From Hymenobacter fodinae (GTDB lineage Bacteria; Bacteroidota; Bacteroidia; Cytophagales; Hymenobacteraceae), in contig NZ_SRLA01000002.1 in NCBI RefSeq assembly GCF_004745825.1, forward strand, positions 248,001 through 312,000: a stretch of DNA of 64,000 bases, written 5' to 3'. The notes under the pieces are model-generated. The model ran no database searches and had not been told where the DNA came from. It was given only the letters and a program-made list of their open reading frames with translations. The position numbers and the translations under genes were made by a program. Below, one piece after another: positions 21,173 through 29,678 of the stretch; the stretch's first letter is position 1; each line of letters opens with the position of its first letter.

Positions 21173-22927
21173 TTATTTCAAAACTGTCTGGATTACTTCT
21201 CCTGTTTCCTTACTGACTTGTAGTAGTCGCTTTTCTACCTGGCCAGTATCCATAGCATCCCGGATTTTATCAGCTAACTTCTGATCTGAGAGCTTATTCA
21301 GGTTTTTTCTGATCCAGTTATCTGACATTTGTCCTTTGGACAGCTTAGCAGTGTCAAATTTAGTTTCTGTTACGATGTACTCGGGCGGAGGTGTTGCATT
21401 CCTCCACACACCATCTAGTCCCTGTCGCCCGGCGGGTGCATCCAGTGCGGTATGGGGACTGTCAAGCTTAATGTGCCCCTCATTAGCAAAGGCAATATCA
21501 GCTTGATATTCTCCCAGTCGACCATTGGCGGTCTTTTCATAGCCTGGGTACCACTTCTTTTTAGTGCGCGCCTTTACGCCCTTTTTCTTTTTATACGCGG
21601 CATATGCCTCGTCTATTTTCTTCGGATCATTTATTATCTTTTTTGCTGCTGCATATGCTTCGTCTAGTTCTTTCTTTGTTTTGCGTACTACTGTAGTTGC
21701 TTTACCTACAACCAGCTTGGCAATATCGTCGCAGGGCCCATTGTGGACGATGAGCATCCAGAAGCTAACCAAGTAAGTATGCCAGTCGGCCACCTCGAAG
21801 TTATAGACCGGGGTAGTCTGCTCAGTCTGATGCACTACCTCACGCACGGGCATACTGACTTGATCGGAGCGTAGCAATTCGTCGCCAACTTCCAGCTGTC
21901 CGGCTAGCTTCCACTCTCGCGTGCTAAGCAAGAACGGGTGCTCCGGTGTGGCACGGATTACTTCATCGCCTACGTGCACTTCCACTAGAGCGTGCGCCTC
22001 ATGCTGACTGACTGAGATGACGGGCTTGAGGGCTAAGTTTTGTTGGTCCTGCTCCCAAGCCCAGACCATATCGCCCACTCGAATGTCCTCAATGTTGCAA
22101 TAGTCTCCCTCAATGGCAACGAGCGTACCAGCCGGGAAACATGCCGTTACGCATTCTTTCGCTACTTTCTTGCCGAAAGGCTTAAGGGCTTTGAGCCCAC
22201 CTTTCAGAGCCACCGCCTTAGCTGCCAGTTCGGCCATTTGCTTTTTGGCCATACCGGCGGCGACTTTGGTGCCGGCTTTCAGGGCGGTGCGCACGCCGGC
22301 TTTGGCCCCCATCATGGCCGCTGTAGCTGTACCAAAGCTTAGTACCCCAGCCGCCACCGAGGCCACGTCCCAGACCAGAAAGGCCGCGTTCAAAGCCATG
22401 CCTACTTTGTCGCCCGTCTGAATGGAGTGAATTAGGTCGCGGCCCGAACCCCAGATGGGAATCATGCCTTCCAACAAGCCCGCCTCACCTACGGAGTTTT
22501 TTTCTTTCTCAGCTTGCTCCAGCGCCTCATCGGCTTCTTCTTTTGTCTCCTTGATCTGCTGGCTCATATCAGGCGGCAGCGGTAGCTGGCCTGAGGTCAT
22601 GAACTCAATCTTACCCTGGCCTACCGGGCAGGTGATGCAGGAACGGCAAAGTAAGGCTTCTGCCCCGCCCACCTTGGCTGGGTAGGTGTCCTGCCACATA
22701 GTAGGAGCAGGGGTGCACGGCGTGGGTGTGCCACCTGCCATTTGCGTGAGCTTTTGACAGATGACAAACGAGGGAATATTAACTAGTGGGGCTTTGTCGA
22801 GGGCATTAGCAGCCTGTAGTCCAGCTATTTTACTGGTACGGGGTGTGGCTTTGAAGGGCATCGGCACTGTGCCTTGGCTACACTTCATTAGCGCCCCTGT
22901 GATGACGTATTCGAGGGGATTCGACAT
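21173..22927 (-). CDS. T6SS polymorphic effector: DUF4280 PAAR-like + HINT + PoNe DNase
   Basis: The protein has 584 residues. Residues 1-115 form a Cys-rich DUF4280 PAAR-like domain (G-A-L-M-K-C-S-Q-G, then L-L-C-R-S-C-I-T-C) that should cap the VgrG spike. A charged coil (120-145) and a hydrophobic Ala/Gly-rich region (150-245) follow. Residues 260-396 form a pretoxin HINT domain: T-A-C-F-P-A-G-T-L-V with Cys263, T-P-E-H-P-F, and a terminal V-H-N. Residues about 464-584 match the PoNe DNase fold: G-R-L-G-E-Y-Q-A-D, G-L-D-G-V and E-T-K-F. HINT probably releases the toxin by self-cleavage. It lies between vgrG (10 bases) and PoNi (15 bases). Confidence 0.88.
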   Translation of the reverse strand: MSNPLEYVITGALMKCSQGTVPMPFKATPRTSKIAGLQAANALDKAPLVNIPSFVICQKLTQMAGGTPTPCTPAPTMWQDTYPAKVGGAEALLCRSCITCPVGQGKIEFMTSGQLPLPPDMSQQIKETKEEADEALEQAEKEKNSVGEAGLLEGMIPIWGSGRDLIHSIQTGDKVGMALNAAFLVWDVASVAAGVLSFGTATAAMMGAKAGVRTALKAGTKVAAGMAKKQMAELAAKAVALKGGLKALKPFGKKVAKECVTACFPAGTLVAIEGDYCNIEDIRVGDMVWAWEQDQQNLALKPVISVSQHEAHALVEVHVGDEVIRATPEHPFLLSTREWKLAGQLEVGDELLRSDQVSMPVREVVHQTEQTTPVYNFEVADWHTYLVSFWMLIVHNGPCDDIAKLVVGKATTVVRKTKKELDEAYAAAKKIINDPKKIDEAYAAYKKKKGVKARTKKKWYPGYEKTANGRLGEYQADIAFANEGHIKLDSPHTALDAPAGRQGLDGVWRNATPPPEYIVTETKFDTAKLSKGQMSDNWIRKNLNKLSDQKLADKIRDAMDTGQVEKRLLQVSKETGEVIQTVLK

Positions 22928-22937
22928 AGCACACTAT

Positions 22938-24755
22938 CTAAATAATATCGGTGTCGGAGGAAATAAGCTTAGCCTTACCACCGGCCTTCATATTCAAATT
23001 ACTGCTGATCTGGGCTTGCATATCATTACCCACTTCTAAGCCCAGATCCTTCGCGTCTAGGTCTATTTTCTTCTTTGCGGTCAAGCTAATATTCTCTTCA
23101 GCCTCTACGGTAACGTTCTTGGCGTGCATCATAATCTCCCCCTTGTCACCAGCTTCGAGCGTGATGGTAGAGCCTAACACAGTTACCGGGCCGTTGCTTT
23201 TGATGGTGATACTACCGTCGCCGTTGAAGCCGATTTCAACTGCCGTACCCTTATTGTTGGAGTTAGATATTAGAATTTTTTGTTCGCCACCCTTATCCTG
23301 CATCACGAACTTGTTGCCGCCCGATGTTTGGATGCCCTTCATCAAGTTGCCATCGGGCGAGTACTTGGCGCCTTGCTTGTTGTTGGCATGGAACATGTTG
23401 CCCAACACAAAGGGCTGCTCCGCTAGGCCACCCTGGTAGTCAACCAGCACCTGCGAGCCTACCTCGGGCTTGAACAGTTGCCCCTTGCCACTCCCGGAGT
23501 AGGGTGTAAGCAAGCGTACCCAATCGGTTTCGGCCTGGGCTGGGTTATCAACGGGCCAGTGGTAACGCACTTTCAGGCGGCCCAGCTTCTCGGGGTCTTT
23601 GTCGTTGATGACTTCCGCCAGTTCCGGCTGACCCTGGGGCGCGTCGTAGTGGGGGTTGAGCGGGGGCACTTCCAGCACATGTGGCACCGCCGAAAATTGA
23701 TTGCTGTAGTTGCCGGCCTCGTCAATAAAGTGCGTGATTTCCAGCACCCGATACTTACCGAAGCTCTCGGGCGTCAGGTGTTCCGTCCCGATACCTTCGC
23801 CGCTCACGTTGAGCACGCTGCCCAGATGGATGTTAGGGTTGTCGCTGAAGCCCTGCAGCGTAACCAGGTTAGCGGCGGCGTTGGCTTTGAGCAGCTTAGC
23901 TTCCTCGTCAAGCTGGCTATTGCCCTCAATCCAGGTTTCGGCGGTGGTGTGGGCTTCGTCGGTAAATAGCTTTTCGGCCTGGCTCAGGGCAAAGCCCCCG
24001 AAAGGATGGTTCTGGAGGCTGGGCAGGCTCTGGCTGCTGGTGCTGCTCTTGAAGTGCTGGTGCTTCTGGTAGTTGTACTCGTACATCTTGGCCTTGGTGG
24101 GCACCAGCGTCATGCCGAAGCTGAAGCTGTTGTAGTCGCCATCGGCCACGAACTCAATTTCCTCGCTAGCCGCCGGCGTGCCGAGCTGCAACGATTCACC
24201 ATCATAGTAAAACCACTCGCCGTACTCGGCCGCTAGGCGGCTCAGAAACTCAAAGTTGGTTTCGCGGTACTGCACCACGTAGGGCAGCGGGGTTTTGTGC
24301 TGGGGGTTGATCTTGCGCGCCAGCAGGTTGGCCGGGTAGGGTTGCAGTACCTCGTTGAAAATGGCATCGAGGGTTTTGGCCACGAAGGTGCGCTTCTTAG
24401 AGCCGCTGGCCAGCAGATAGCATGGGCTGAAACCACGGGCCACAATGCTGCCGGCGAAGTCGTTATCCTTACCCGCCTCTAGGTGCGTTACGACGCCCTT
24501 GAACTGTAATTTTTGCCCTTGGTTGAAGTGAAAGGAATCGGCCTCCACGGCCAGAGTAAGCGGCTGGCCTAGCAGCCGTTTGTGCGCCTGTGAGAAAAAC
24601 GACGCCTTGCTACCTTCTACCCGGTCGAAGGGTACTACCACCTGAAACTCATGGTGGGAAAACAGGCTCTGGGTGAGGGAAATTTGCTGTATATCAGCCG
24701 AGGGGGCTAAGGCAGAGCCTGCGCATTGCACAGAAGATGTTACCTGACGACTCAT
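22938..24755 (-). CDS. tssI: T6SS spike protein VgrG (TssI)
   Basis: The 605-residue protein matches VgrG, the trimeric spike that tips the Hcp tube and carries effectors. The gp27-like part fills about residues 1-370, with F-S-H-H-E-F-Q-V-V-V-P-F-D, V-V-Q-Y-R-E-T-N-F-E-F-L-S-R-L-A and Y-G-E-W-F-Y-Y-D-G-E. The gp5-OB part (about 385-470) has G-R-L-K-V-R-Y-H-W-P and G-S-Q-V-L-V-D-Y-Q-G-G. The C-terminus is a repetitive beta-helix needle (I-S-L-T-A-K-K-K-I-D-L-D-A-K and similar) with no added toxin domain. It heads the leftward effector operon. Confidence 0.92.
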   Translation of the reverse strand: MSRQVTSSVQCAGSALAPSADIQQISLTQSLFSHHEFQVVVPFDRVEGSKASFFSQAHKRLLGQPLTLAVEADSFHFNQGQKLQFKGVVTHLEAGKDNDFAGSIVARGFSPCYLLASGSKKRTFVAKTLDAIFNEVLQPYPANLLARKINPQHKTPLPYVVQYRETNFEFLSRLAAEYGEWFYYDGESLQLGTPAASEEIEFVADGDYNSFSFGMTLVPTKAKMYEYNYQKHQHFKSSTSSQSLPSLQNHPFGGFALSQAEKLFTDEAHTTAETWIEGNSQLDEEAKLLKANAAANLVTLQGFSDNPNIHLGSVLNVSGEGIGTEHLTPESFGKYRVLEITHFIDEAGNYSNQFSAVPHVLEVPPLNPHYDAPQGQPELAEVINDKDPEKLGRLKVRYHWPVDNPAQAETDWVRLLTPYSGSGKGQLFKPEVGSQVLVDYQGGLAEQPFVLGNMFHANNKQGAKYSPDGNLMKGIQTSGGNKFVMQDKGGEQKILISNSNNKGTAVEIGFNGDGSITIKSNGPVTVLGSTITLEAGDKGEIMMHAKNVTVEAEENISLTAKKKIDLDAKDLGLEVGNDMQAQISSNLNMKAGGKAKLISSDTDII

Positions 24756-24929
24756 GAATCCGATAGAAGTTTAAAAAACTGGACATTCACTAACGACACC
24801 CTAACTATATCCCGGGCATTCAGTAAACTTAGAAGAATTCTGGAAAATGTAGGTCTTCTAGGCCTATGTGTTCAGGCACGTACGTAGTTTATAGTTCTGC
24901 TGTTCCTCACTAGCCTTATCTATACTAAT

Positions 24930-26036
24930 ATGCTTGCGCCTTCCTCGCCTCGTCGTCAGCCGCCCGTGAGTAATCGTGCTCAGGCGGGGCGCCCACAAGG
25001 GGCTCCAAGTCGTCATCCGGCAACTAGCAGCCGCGTAGTGGTTGCGCAACAGGCCCGACCCGCCACCCGGCCGGCCTCGCGCCCGGTTAGCCAGCGGCCC
25101 AGAGTAGCCGCAGCACCCGGGGTTGGAAGCCGAGTACTGGCTGGTGGCGTGCAGGCGGCCCGGGCTTACGGACAATACACCATTGGCTTCTACGAAGGGG
25201 TAGGGGCTTCCATCAAAGGAACCTGGAGCTTTGTCACGCGCGATGCCTGGCAGGCCAAAACGTGGACTGAGATGGGCACTACTGTTGTGGCCATGAGCCT
25301 GATGGGTAACACTGCGGGCGGTCCCCTCAGCGGGCGCCAAAGCGCGCAGTGGCTTGACCAGAAGTTAGGAACCCAGTTTGCCCCGCGCCAAGTGCAGATT
25401 GTAATGGCCCTAGACAAGACCATCAAGGAGATGCCTACTTGGAAAGCCCGGCAGTGGGGGAAAGTGGTGGGCCGGGTAGCCGGGGATGTACTAACGACCA
25501 AAGGCGCCGGCGGGGTGGCTAAAACCGGATTCCGGCTGGCAGCTACGGAGGTGCAGCACGTGCAAACCATTACCAAGCTCACGGGCAGCGTAAGAAGTGC
25601 GCTGCCAGCCTATGGACGCTTTACCTCGGTGCGGGCGCAGATTCCCTTCCGCGACGTGAGCACGCTGCCCAACAAATCGGCGTTTTGGTCTGGCCTGGAG
25701 GGCGTAGCCGGTGGTAAGGCAGCTCAGGAAGCTGAAATGCTGGCCCGCCTAAATGGGCGTACTTCCTTGGAAATGACTAAAGGCGGGGCTTGGCTCGACC
25801 GGCAAACGGTGCTGCTAGATGGTAAAGTAGATTGGCGCTCCCAAATGCGGCCCCAGTGGGGGCGCCTGTCGCGGCGCTTTGCCCAAGGCGCTACCGGGAA
25901 GGTAGAGGTTTACAAAGGCCCATTCTACGACCCCAAGTTTTCTATCTGGGCAACCATTGAGGAAAAGGAAGTGATGTCTTCGCTGAAAGCAGGGCGCGTC
26001 ACGGAAGTGCACATCACCAACATCCCCAAAAAGTAG
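24930..26036 (+). CDS. Candidate T6SS cargo effector with unassigned C-terminal toxin domain
   Basis: The protein has 368 residues. Residues 1-60 are low complexity, rich in Pro, Arg, Ser and Ala. Residues about 65-115 are Gly/Ala/aromatic-rich with a W-S-F-V-T-R-D-A-W-Q-A-K segment and a hydrophobic V-V-A-M-S-L-M-G-N stretch. The C-terminal about 120 residues form a compact domain with F-W-S-G-L-E-G, R-T-S-L-E-M-T-K-G-G-A-W-L-D, W-G-R-L-S-R-R-F-A-Q-G-A-T-G-K-V-E-V and a late I-E-E-K-E-V. That pattern resembles C-terminal domains I recall from CdiA/Rhs-type polymorphic toxins, but I cannot name the family. It diverges from vgrG and has a small gene 4 bases downstream. The toxin role is inference. 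Confidence 0.6.
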   Translation: MLAPSSPRRQPPVSNRAQAGRPQGAPSRHPATSSRVVVAQQARPATRPASRPVSQRPRVAAAPGVGSRVLAGGVQAARAYGQYTIGFYEGVGASIKGTWSFVTRDAWQAKTWTEMGTTVVAMSLMGNTAGGPLSGRQSAQWLDQKLGTQFAPRQVQIVMALDKTIKEMPTWKARQWGKVVGRVAGDVLTTKGAGGVAKTGFRLAATEVQHVQTITKLTGSVRSALPAYGRFTSVRAQIPFRDVSTLPNKSAFWSGLEGVAGGKAAQEAEMLARLNGRTSLEMTKGGAWLDRQTVLLDGKVDWRSQMRPQWGRLSRRFAQGATGKVEVYKGPFYDPKFSIWATIEEKEVMSSLKAGRVTEVHITNIPKK

Positions 26037-26040
26037 GGCT

Positions 26041-26406
26041 ATGGGCTGGCGTAAGTTGATTGGAAATATGCTAGAGTCGTTCGATTCTCCGTCTGCTCCC
26101 CTGGGCTCCGCCGAAGATCCGTTCAACCGGGCCGTACAGGCTAGCCTCAATGCCACCTCCGGCTCGGTCGCTACTGCGCAGGAGGTGCAGCGGGCGTTTC
26201 CGGGTACTTCCGGTGCCGAGGCCGCTAGAGTTGAAGCCCGCGCCGAAGCGTTGGGCAAGCTGGCACTGGAAACATACTACCAAGTCAGAGACGGGGCTAC
26301 AACGGAGGCGGCGGCGGAGGCCAGGATTAAAGCCGCTTACCCCGACCTCTCCGAAGCAAATTTCCGGGTGCTGCGGGCGCGGTGCCACATGGCTACCAGC
26401 AAATAA
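26041..26406 (+). CDS. Small partner of the candidate effector (possible immunity)
   Basis: The 121-residue soluble, Ala-rich helical protein has no recognised family. It starts 4 bases after the stop of the candidate effector and ends at a hairpin, so the two form a bicistron. Size, solubility and position suggest a cognate immunity protein or a chaperone/adaptor. The repeated A-E-A-R-x-E/K-A pattern and the lack of charge clustering do not separate these options. Confidence 0.5.
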   Translation: MGWRKLIGNMLESFDSPSAPLGSAEDPFNRAVQASLNATSGSVATAQEVQRAFPGTSGAEAARVEARAEALGKLALETYYQVRDGATTEAAAEARIKAAYPDLSEANFRVLRARCHMATSK

Positions 26407-26437
26407 GCCGCTGACCCCAACGGAGCCAGCGGCTTAC
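26404..26437. terminator. Hairpin closing the candidate effector bicistron
   Basis: Perfect 10-base arms (26404-26413 and 26428-26437), the first including the stop codon of the small partner gene. It has no clear T-run. It separates two convergent genes. Confidence 0.55.
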
Positions 26438-26465
26438 AGCAAGCTATAGGGCTACGCACAGTGGC

Positions 26466-27713
26466 CTAGGCGCGGCGCAGCTCAAATACAGTTATCTCAG
26501 GCAGAAAGCCTACCCGGCCCGGGTAGCCAATAAAGCCTAGGCCTGCATTCACGTACAAATACTGCTTGCCGCGCTGATACAGGCCGGCCCACTGCCGGTA
26601 GGCGTACTGCACAGGGCTCCACTTCAGGAACGGCAGGTTCACGCCAAACTGCATGCCGTGGGTGTGGCCGGAAAGCGTCAGGTCAATGTCTTCGTACTGG
26701 TGCACTTCTCCATCCCAGTGAGAAGGGTCGTGAGAGAGCAGAATCTTGAACGGAGCATCAGATTGGGCATGGGCTTTGGCCAGGTTGCCGTACTTCGGGA
26801 AGCCCATGCGAGCTCCCCAGTTTTGCACGCCAATAATGGCAATCTTCTCGCCGTTACGCTCGATGTGCTGACTTTCATCCAGCATTAGGTGCCAGCCAAT
26901 TTTCTTGTGGTTCTGCACAATGCGCACAAAGTTAGCCTGTTTGGCGGCTAGGCCACCTTGGTCGGCCCAGTTGATGTAGTCGGCATAGTCGTGGTTGCCG
27001 AGGATGGAGAAGATGGGCAAGTCAGACTTGATGCCGGCCAGCGTATCAATGTGCTCCTCTACCTCGTGGGCGTAGTTGTTCACCAAGTCACCAGTCATAA
27101 ACACCATATCGGCATTTTGCTTGTTGATCATGGCCACGGCACGCTGCAGGGGCTCTTTCGACTGGAACGAACCCGTGTGCAGATCAGAAATCTGCAGCAC
27201 CTTGAAGCCATCGAACGAGGCTGGCAAGTTGGTGAAGCGCAGTGTTACGCGCTTCACGGTGTAGTCGGTGCCACCTTTTACCATGCCCCAGATCAGGGCC
27301 ACAAACGGAATAGCGCCTAGTACCAAGGCCATCCGGCTAATAAACTCACTGCGGGAAATAGCCGGGCTATCAGTAGCACCGCTAGGCCTGTTGCCTATAG
27401 CCTGCGCAGCCCAGCGCACCACGCGCACTACATCTTCCAGCAGCAGCGGCAGCAGAATCACAATTTTGGCCGCAATCATAGCCAGCAGCACCCCCCCGAA
27501 ATAAGAGCGGAACGAGGCGTGCTGGGTGCGGTTCATGATGGCCCAGATGCCCAGGGCCCAAATACCCACAGTGAGCAGCCAATACAAGATGGTGGCACTG
27601 CGGCGGGCCAGCGGAGTAGCACTTTGCAGCGCCGCACGAATGGCCTGTATGCCATATACTTCCGCTACTACAATCAGTAGCAGAAAGAAAATACCAGAAA
27701 GAGAACGAGACAT
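26466..27713 (-). CDS. Membrane-anchored metallophosphoesterase
   Basis: The protein has 415 residues. The N-terminal third carries about four membrane segments (residues 3-22, 38-58, 72-95 and 128-148). From about residue 175 it has the calcineurin-like phosphoesterase motifs: D-L-H-T-G, G-D-L-V-N-N, G-N-H-D, and the late L-S-G-H-T-H-G-M-Q. These bind two metal ions. The catalytic domain probably faces the periplasm, similar to YaeI/YkuE-type enzymes that act on lipid-linked phosphates; the substrate is not known. It is transcribed leftward, convergent with the effector bicistron. Confidence 0.85.
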   Translation of the reverse strand: MSRSLSGIFFLLLIVVAEVYGIQAIRAALQSATPLARRSATILYWLLTVGIWALGIWAIMNRTQHASFRSYFGGVLLAMIAAKIVILLPLLLEDVVRVVRWAAQAIGNRPSGATDSPAISRSEFISRMALVLGAIPFVALIWGMVKGGTDYTVKRVTLRFTNLPASFDGFKVLQISDLHTGSFQSKEPLQRAVAMINKQNADMVFMTGDLVNNYAHEVEEHIDTLAGIKSDLPIFSILGNHDYADYINWADQGGLAAKQANFVRIVQNHKKIGWHLMLDESQHIERNGEKIAIIGVQNWGARMGFPKYGNLAKAHAQSDAPFKILLSHDPSHWDGEVHQYEDIDLTLSGHTHGMQFGVNLPFLKWSPVQYAYRQWAGLYQRGKQYLYVNAGLGFIGYPGRVGFLPEITVFELRRA

Positions 27714-27824
27714 AGTGAGGGTAGAAACTCCAGAAGCAGCCGTTGGTTTAGGCCGGGCGTATGAACGCAGACGTAGGAGTCGGGTTTTTGCTTTATTTTC
27801 CGGACGTTACAACAAGAGTGCCTT

Positions 27825-28589
27825 ATGCAAGAGTTTGACAATCTGACCGAAAATCTATCCGATAATGCCGCCGAGCCAGCGGCCCCAGTTCGCTACGAAA
27901 CCCCCTCTGCCTTTGGTATCAAGAGCTGGGCGGAGGAAGACAGGCCTAGGGAGAAGCTCATGCAAAAAGGTCGCGCGGCCCTCTCCGATGCCGAGCTCAT
28001 GGCCATTCTGCTGGGTTCCGGCACCGCTAAGCTCTCGGCGGTAGATGTGGCTAAGCTGGTGCTTAAGGCCGCCAACAACGACCTGAATACGCTGGCCCGC
28101 TTTTCTATCAAGGAACTGATGCGCCAAAAAGGCATTGGCGAGGCCAAGGCTATTACCATTGTGGCGGCGCTGGAGCTGGGCCGCCGCCGTAAGGAAGCCG
28201 ATGCCGCAGCCCGCGTCACCATTGCCAGCTCCCGAGACATTCACAACCTCATCCGGCCTCACCTCCAGGACTTACCCCACGAGGAGTTTTGGGTGATTCT
28301 GCTCAACCGCGCCAATGTGGTTATGCGCAGTGTGAGCATCAGCAGGGGAGGGGTAGCCGGTACCGTCGCCGACCCCAAGCTGATCTTCAAGGAAGCGCTG
28401 GAGCAACTGGCCTCATCTATCATTCTGGTGCACAACCACCCCAGCGGCAACCGCAACCCTTCCGCCGCCGACATTGCCCTCACCCGCAAGCTCAAAGAAG
28501 CTGGCCAGTTCCTCGACCTGCCCGTGCTCGACCACCTCATCTACACCGACCAAGGCTACTTCAGCTTCGCCGATGAAGGAATGCTCTAG
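27825..28589 (+). CDS. radC: RadC-like JAB domain protein
   Basis: The 254-residue protein matches the RadC/YicR family. The N-terminal HhH-like part (about residues 45-110) has M-A-I-L-L-G-S-G and R-Q-K-G-I-G-E-A-K-A. The C-terminal JAB/MPN metal-binding domain has H-N-H-P-S-G-N-R-N-P-S-A-A-D, which supplies the metal-binding His-x-His-x10-Asp set. Despite the name, its role in DNA repair is unsettled. It has an extra acidic N-terminus of about 25 residues. It diverges from the metallophosphoesterase gene. Confidence 0.88.
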   Translation: MQEFDNLTENLSDNAAEPAAPVRYETPSAFGIKSWAEEDRPREKLMQKGRAALSDAELMAILLGSGTAKLSAVDVAKLVLKAANNDLNTLARFSIKELMRQKGIGEAKAITIVAALELGRRRKEADAAARVTIASSRDIHNLIRPHLQDLPHEEFWVILLNRANVVMRSVSISRGGVAGTVADPKLIFKEALEQLASSIILVHNHPSGNRNPSAADIALTRKLKEAGQFLDLPVLDHLIYTDQGYFSFADEGML

Positions 28590-28610
28590 GCCAGTGTAGC
28601 GCAAATAGAA

Positions 28611-28857
28611 CGTCATGTCGAGCTTGCCGAGACATCTCGCGTGCTAACGTTGCCATGCTAACCCAATCCACCAGCACATCAACCTGAGCCCGTGCGAAGG
28701 ATCTTCTCACGTCAGCACAGGGCGCTATACCAGTTGTACCTAATACGATCCTTTTTTCGTCAGCATGACGTGCTGGGGCAGTGTTCTAGGCCAGTTTGAT
28801 TACTACCACAACATCAGTGCCGTCATGTCTCGACAAGCTCGACATGACGGCACTTGT
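28611..28857. repeat. Intergenic repeat-like region with long hairpin
   Basis: This gene-free stretch between radC and the next gene contains several related palindromic pieces built on GTCATGTCGAGC and similar words, some imperfect. The last is a perfect 14-base hairpin (28816-28829 and 28841-28854). The look is that of a degenerate REP-type intergenic repeat family. No coding frame or T-run was found. Confidence 0.55.
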
Positions 28858-28892
28858 TAGCAACCGACCATCAGCAACCAGCATCTACCCGC

Positions 28893-28900
28893 TACCTTTG
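28893..28900 (+). promoter_or_regulatory. TACCTTTG -7 box, near-leaderless
   Basis: The sequence fits the Bacteroidota -7 consensus TAnnTTTG and lies only 5 bases before the ATG at 28906. The predicted transcript would start at or within a few bases of the start codon. No good TTG -33 element is visible at the usual distance. Confidence 0.5.
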
Positions 28901-28905
28901 CGCTC

Positions 28906-29553
28906 ATGCGCATCAATCCTAAACTTCTTATCGGCATCGGGCTGCTGATTGTCTTCGGCTACTTTTTCAAGGATCTGGTTTTTAACGACGACCAATATGC
29001 GGCCCGCCTGCGCAAGGCCCGCAAGGAAAAGGACGATGGCTACCGCCGCGTGCAAGGCTCACCGCTCAGCTCCGAGCAACGCCAGGCCTTCGACAGCCTG
29101 CGCTATTTTGCACCCAATAAAGACTACCGGTTTGAGGCGCAACTGGAAACCTTTACGCAGCGCGACACCGTGCCGATGGCGCTGACGGATGGCAAAGCGG
29201 AGAAATACCTACGCTGGGGCCGGGCCTCCTTTGTTTTCAACAAGCAGGAGTACAAGCTCACGATGTTCCTGAAGGCCGACGGCAAGGATTCCACGCTGTT
29301 TATCCCTTTCACCGACCGCACCAACGGCTTTACTACTTACGGCGGTGGCCGCTACCTCGACGCGGCGAAGCCCGAGAATGGTGCCACCGACATCGTGCTG
29401 GATTTCAATGAGGCCTACAACCCCTATTGCGCCTACAACAGCGGCTACGCCTGCCCCGTACCGCCCACTGATAACCGCCTGCCCATCGAAATACGCGCCG
29501 GCGAGCAGGAATTCCACGACCATGCCGCCCACGCCGAAGGTGAAGGGCACTAG
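28906..29553 (+). CDS. DUF1684 domain protein
   Basis: The 215-residue protein has one N-terminal membrane anchor or uncleaved signal (residues about 7-25), then a charged spacer and a DUF1684 domain (about 55-205). Family landmarks: F-T-D-R-T-N-G-F-T-T-Y-G-G-G-R-Y-L-D, L-D-F-N-E-A-Y-N-P-Y-C-A-Y and the C-terminal C-P-V-P-P-T-D-N-R-L-P-I-E-I-R-A-G-E. The family function is unknown. The conserved N-P-Y-C-A-Y and C-P-x-P-P motifs suggest a structured Cys-containing site. The C-terminus is His-rich (H-D-H-A-A-H-A-E-G-E-G-H). Confidence 0.85.
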   Translation: MRINPKLLIGIGLLIVFGYFFKDLVFNDDQYAARLRKARKEKDDGYRRVQGSPLSSEQRQAFDSLRYFAPNKDYRFEAQLETFTQRDTVPMALTDGKAEKYLRWGRASFVFNKQEYKLTMFLKADGKDSTLFIPFTDRTNGFTTYGGGRYLDAAKPENGATDIVLDFNEAYNPYCAYNSGYACPVPPTDNRLPIEIRAGEQEFHDHAAHAEGEGH

Positions 29554-29622
29554 GTGCTAGGCCACTCCGGCATGTCCCATTATATGCGCTAGGCCACTGT
29601 TGAGGCCGCCAACCCAAATCCG

Positions 29623-29630
29623 TACCTTTG
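29623..29630 (+). promoter_or_regulatory. Promoter of pheT (TTG-N20-TACCTTTG)
   Basis: TACCTTTG at 29623-29630 is preceded by TTG at 29600-29602, a 20-base spacer and so a complete Bacteroidota-type promoter. The pheT ATG follows 48 bases downstream. Confidence 0.7.
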
Positions 29631-29678
29631 CCGCGCCCGGAAACTGGCAACCGGCAACTGCTAATTGGTAACTCCATC

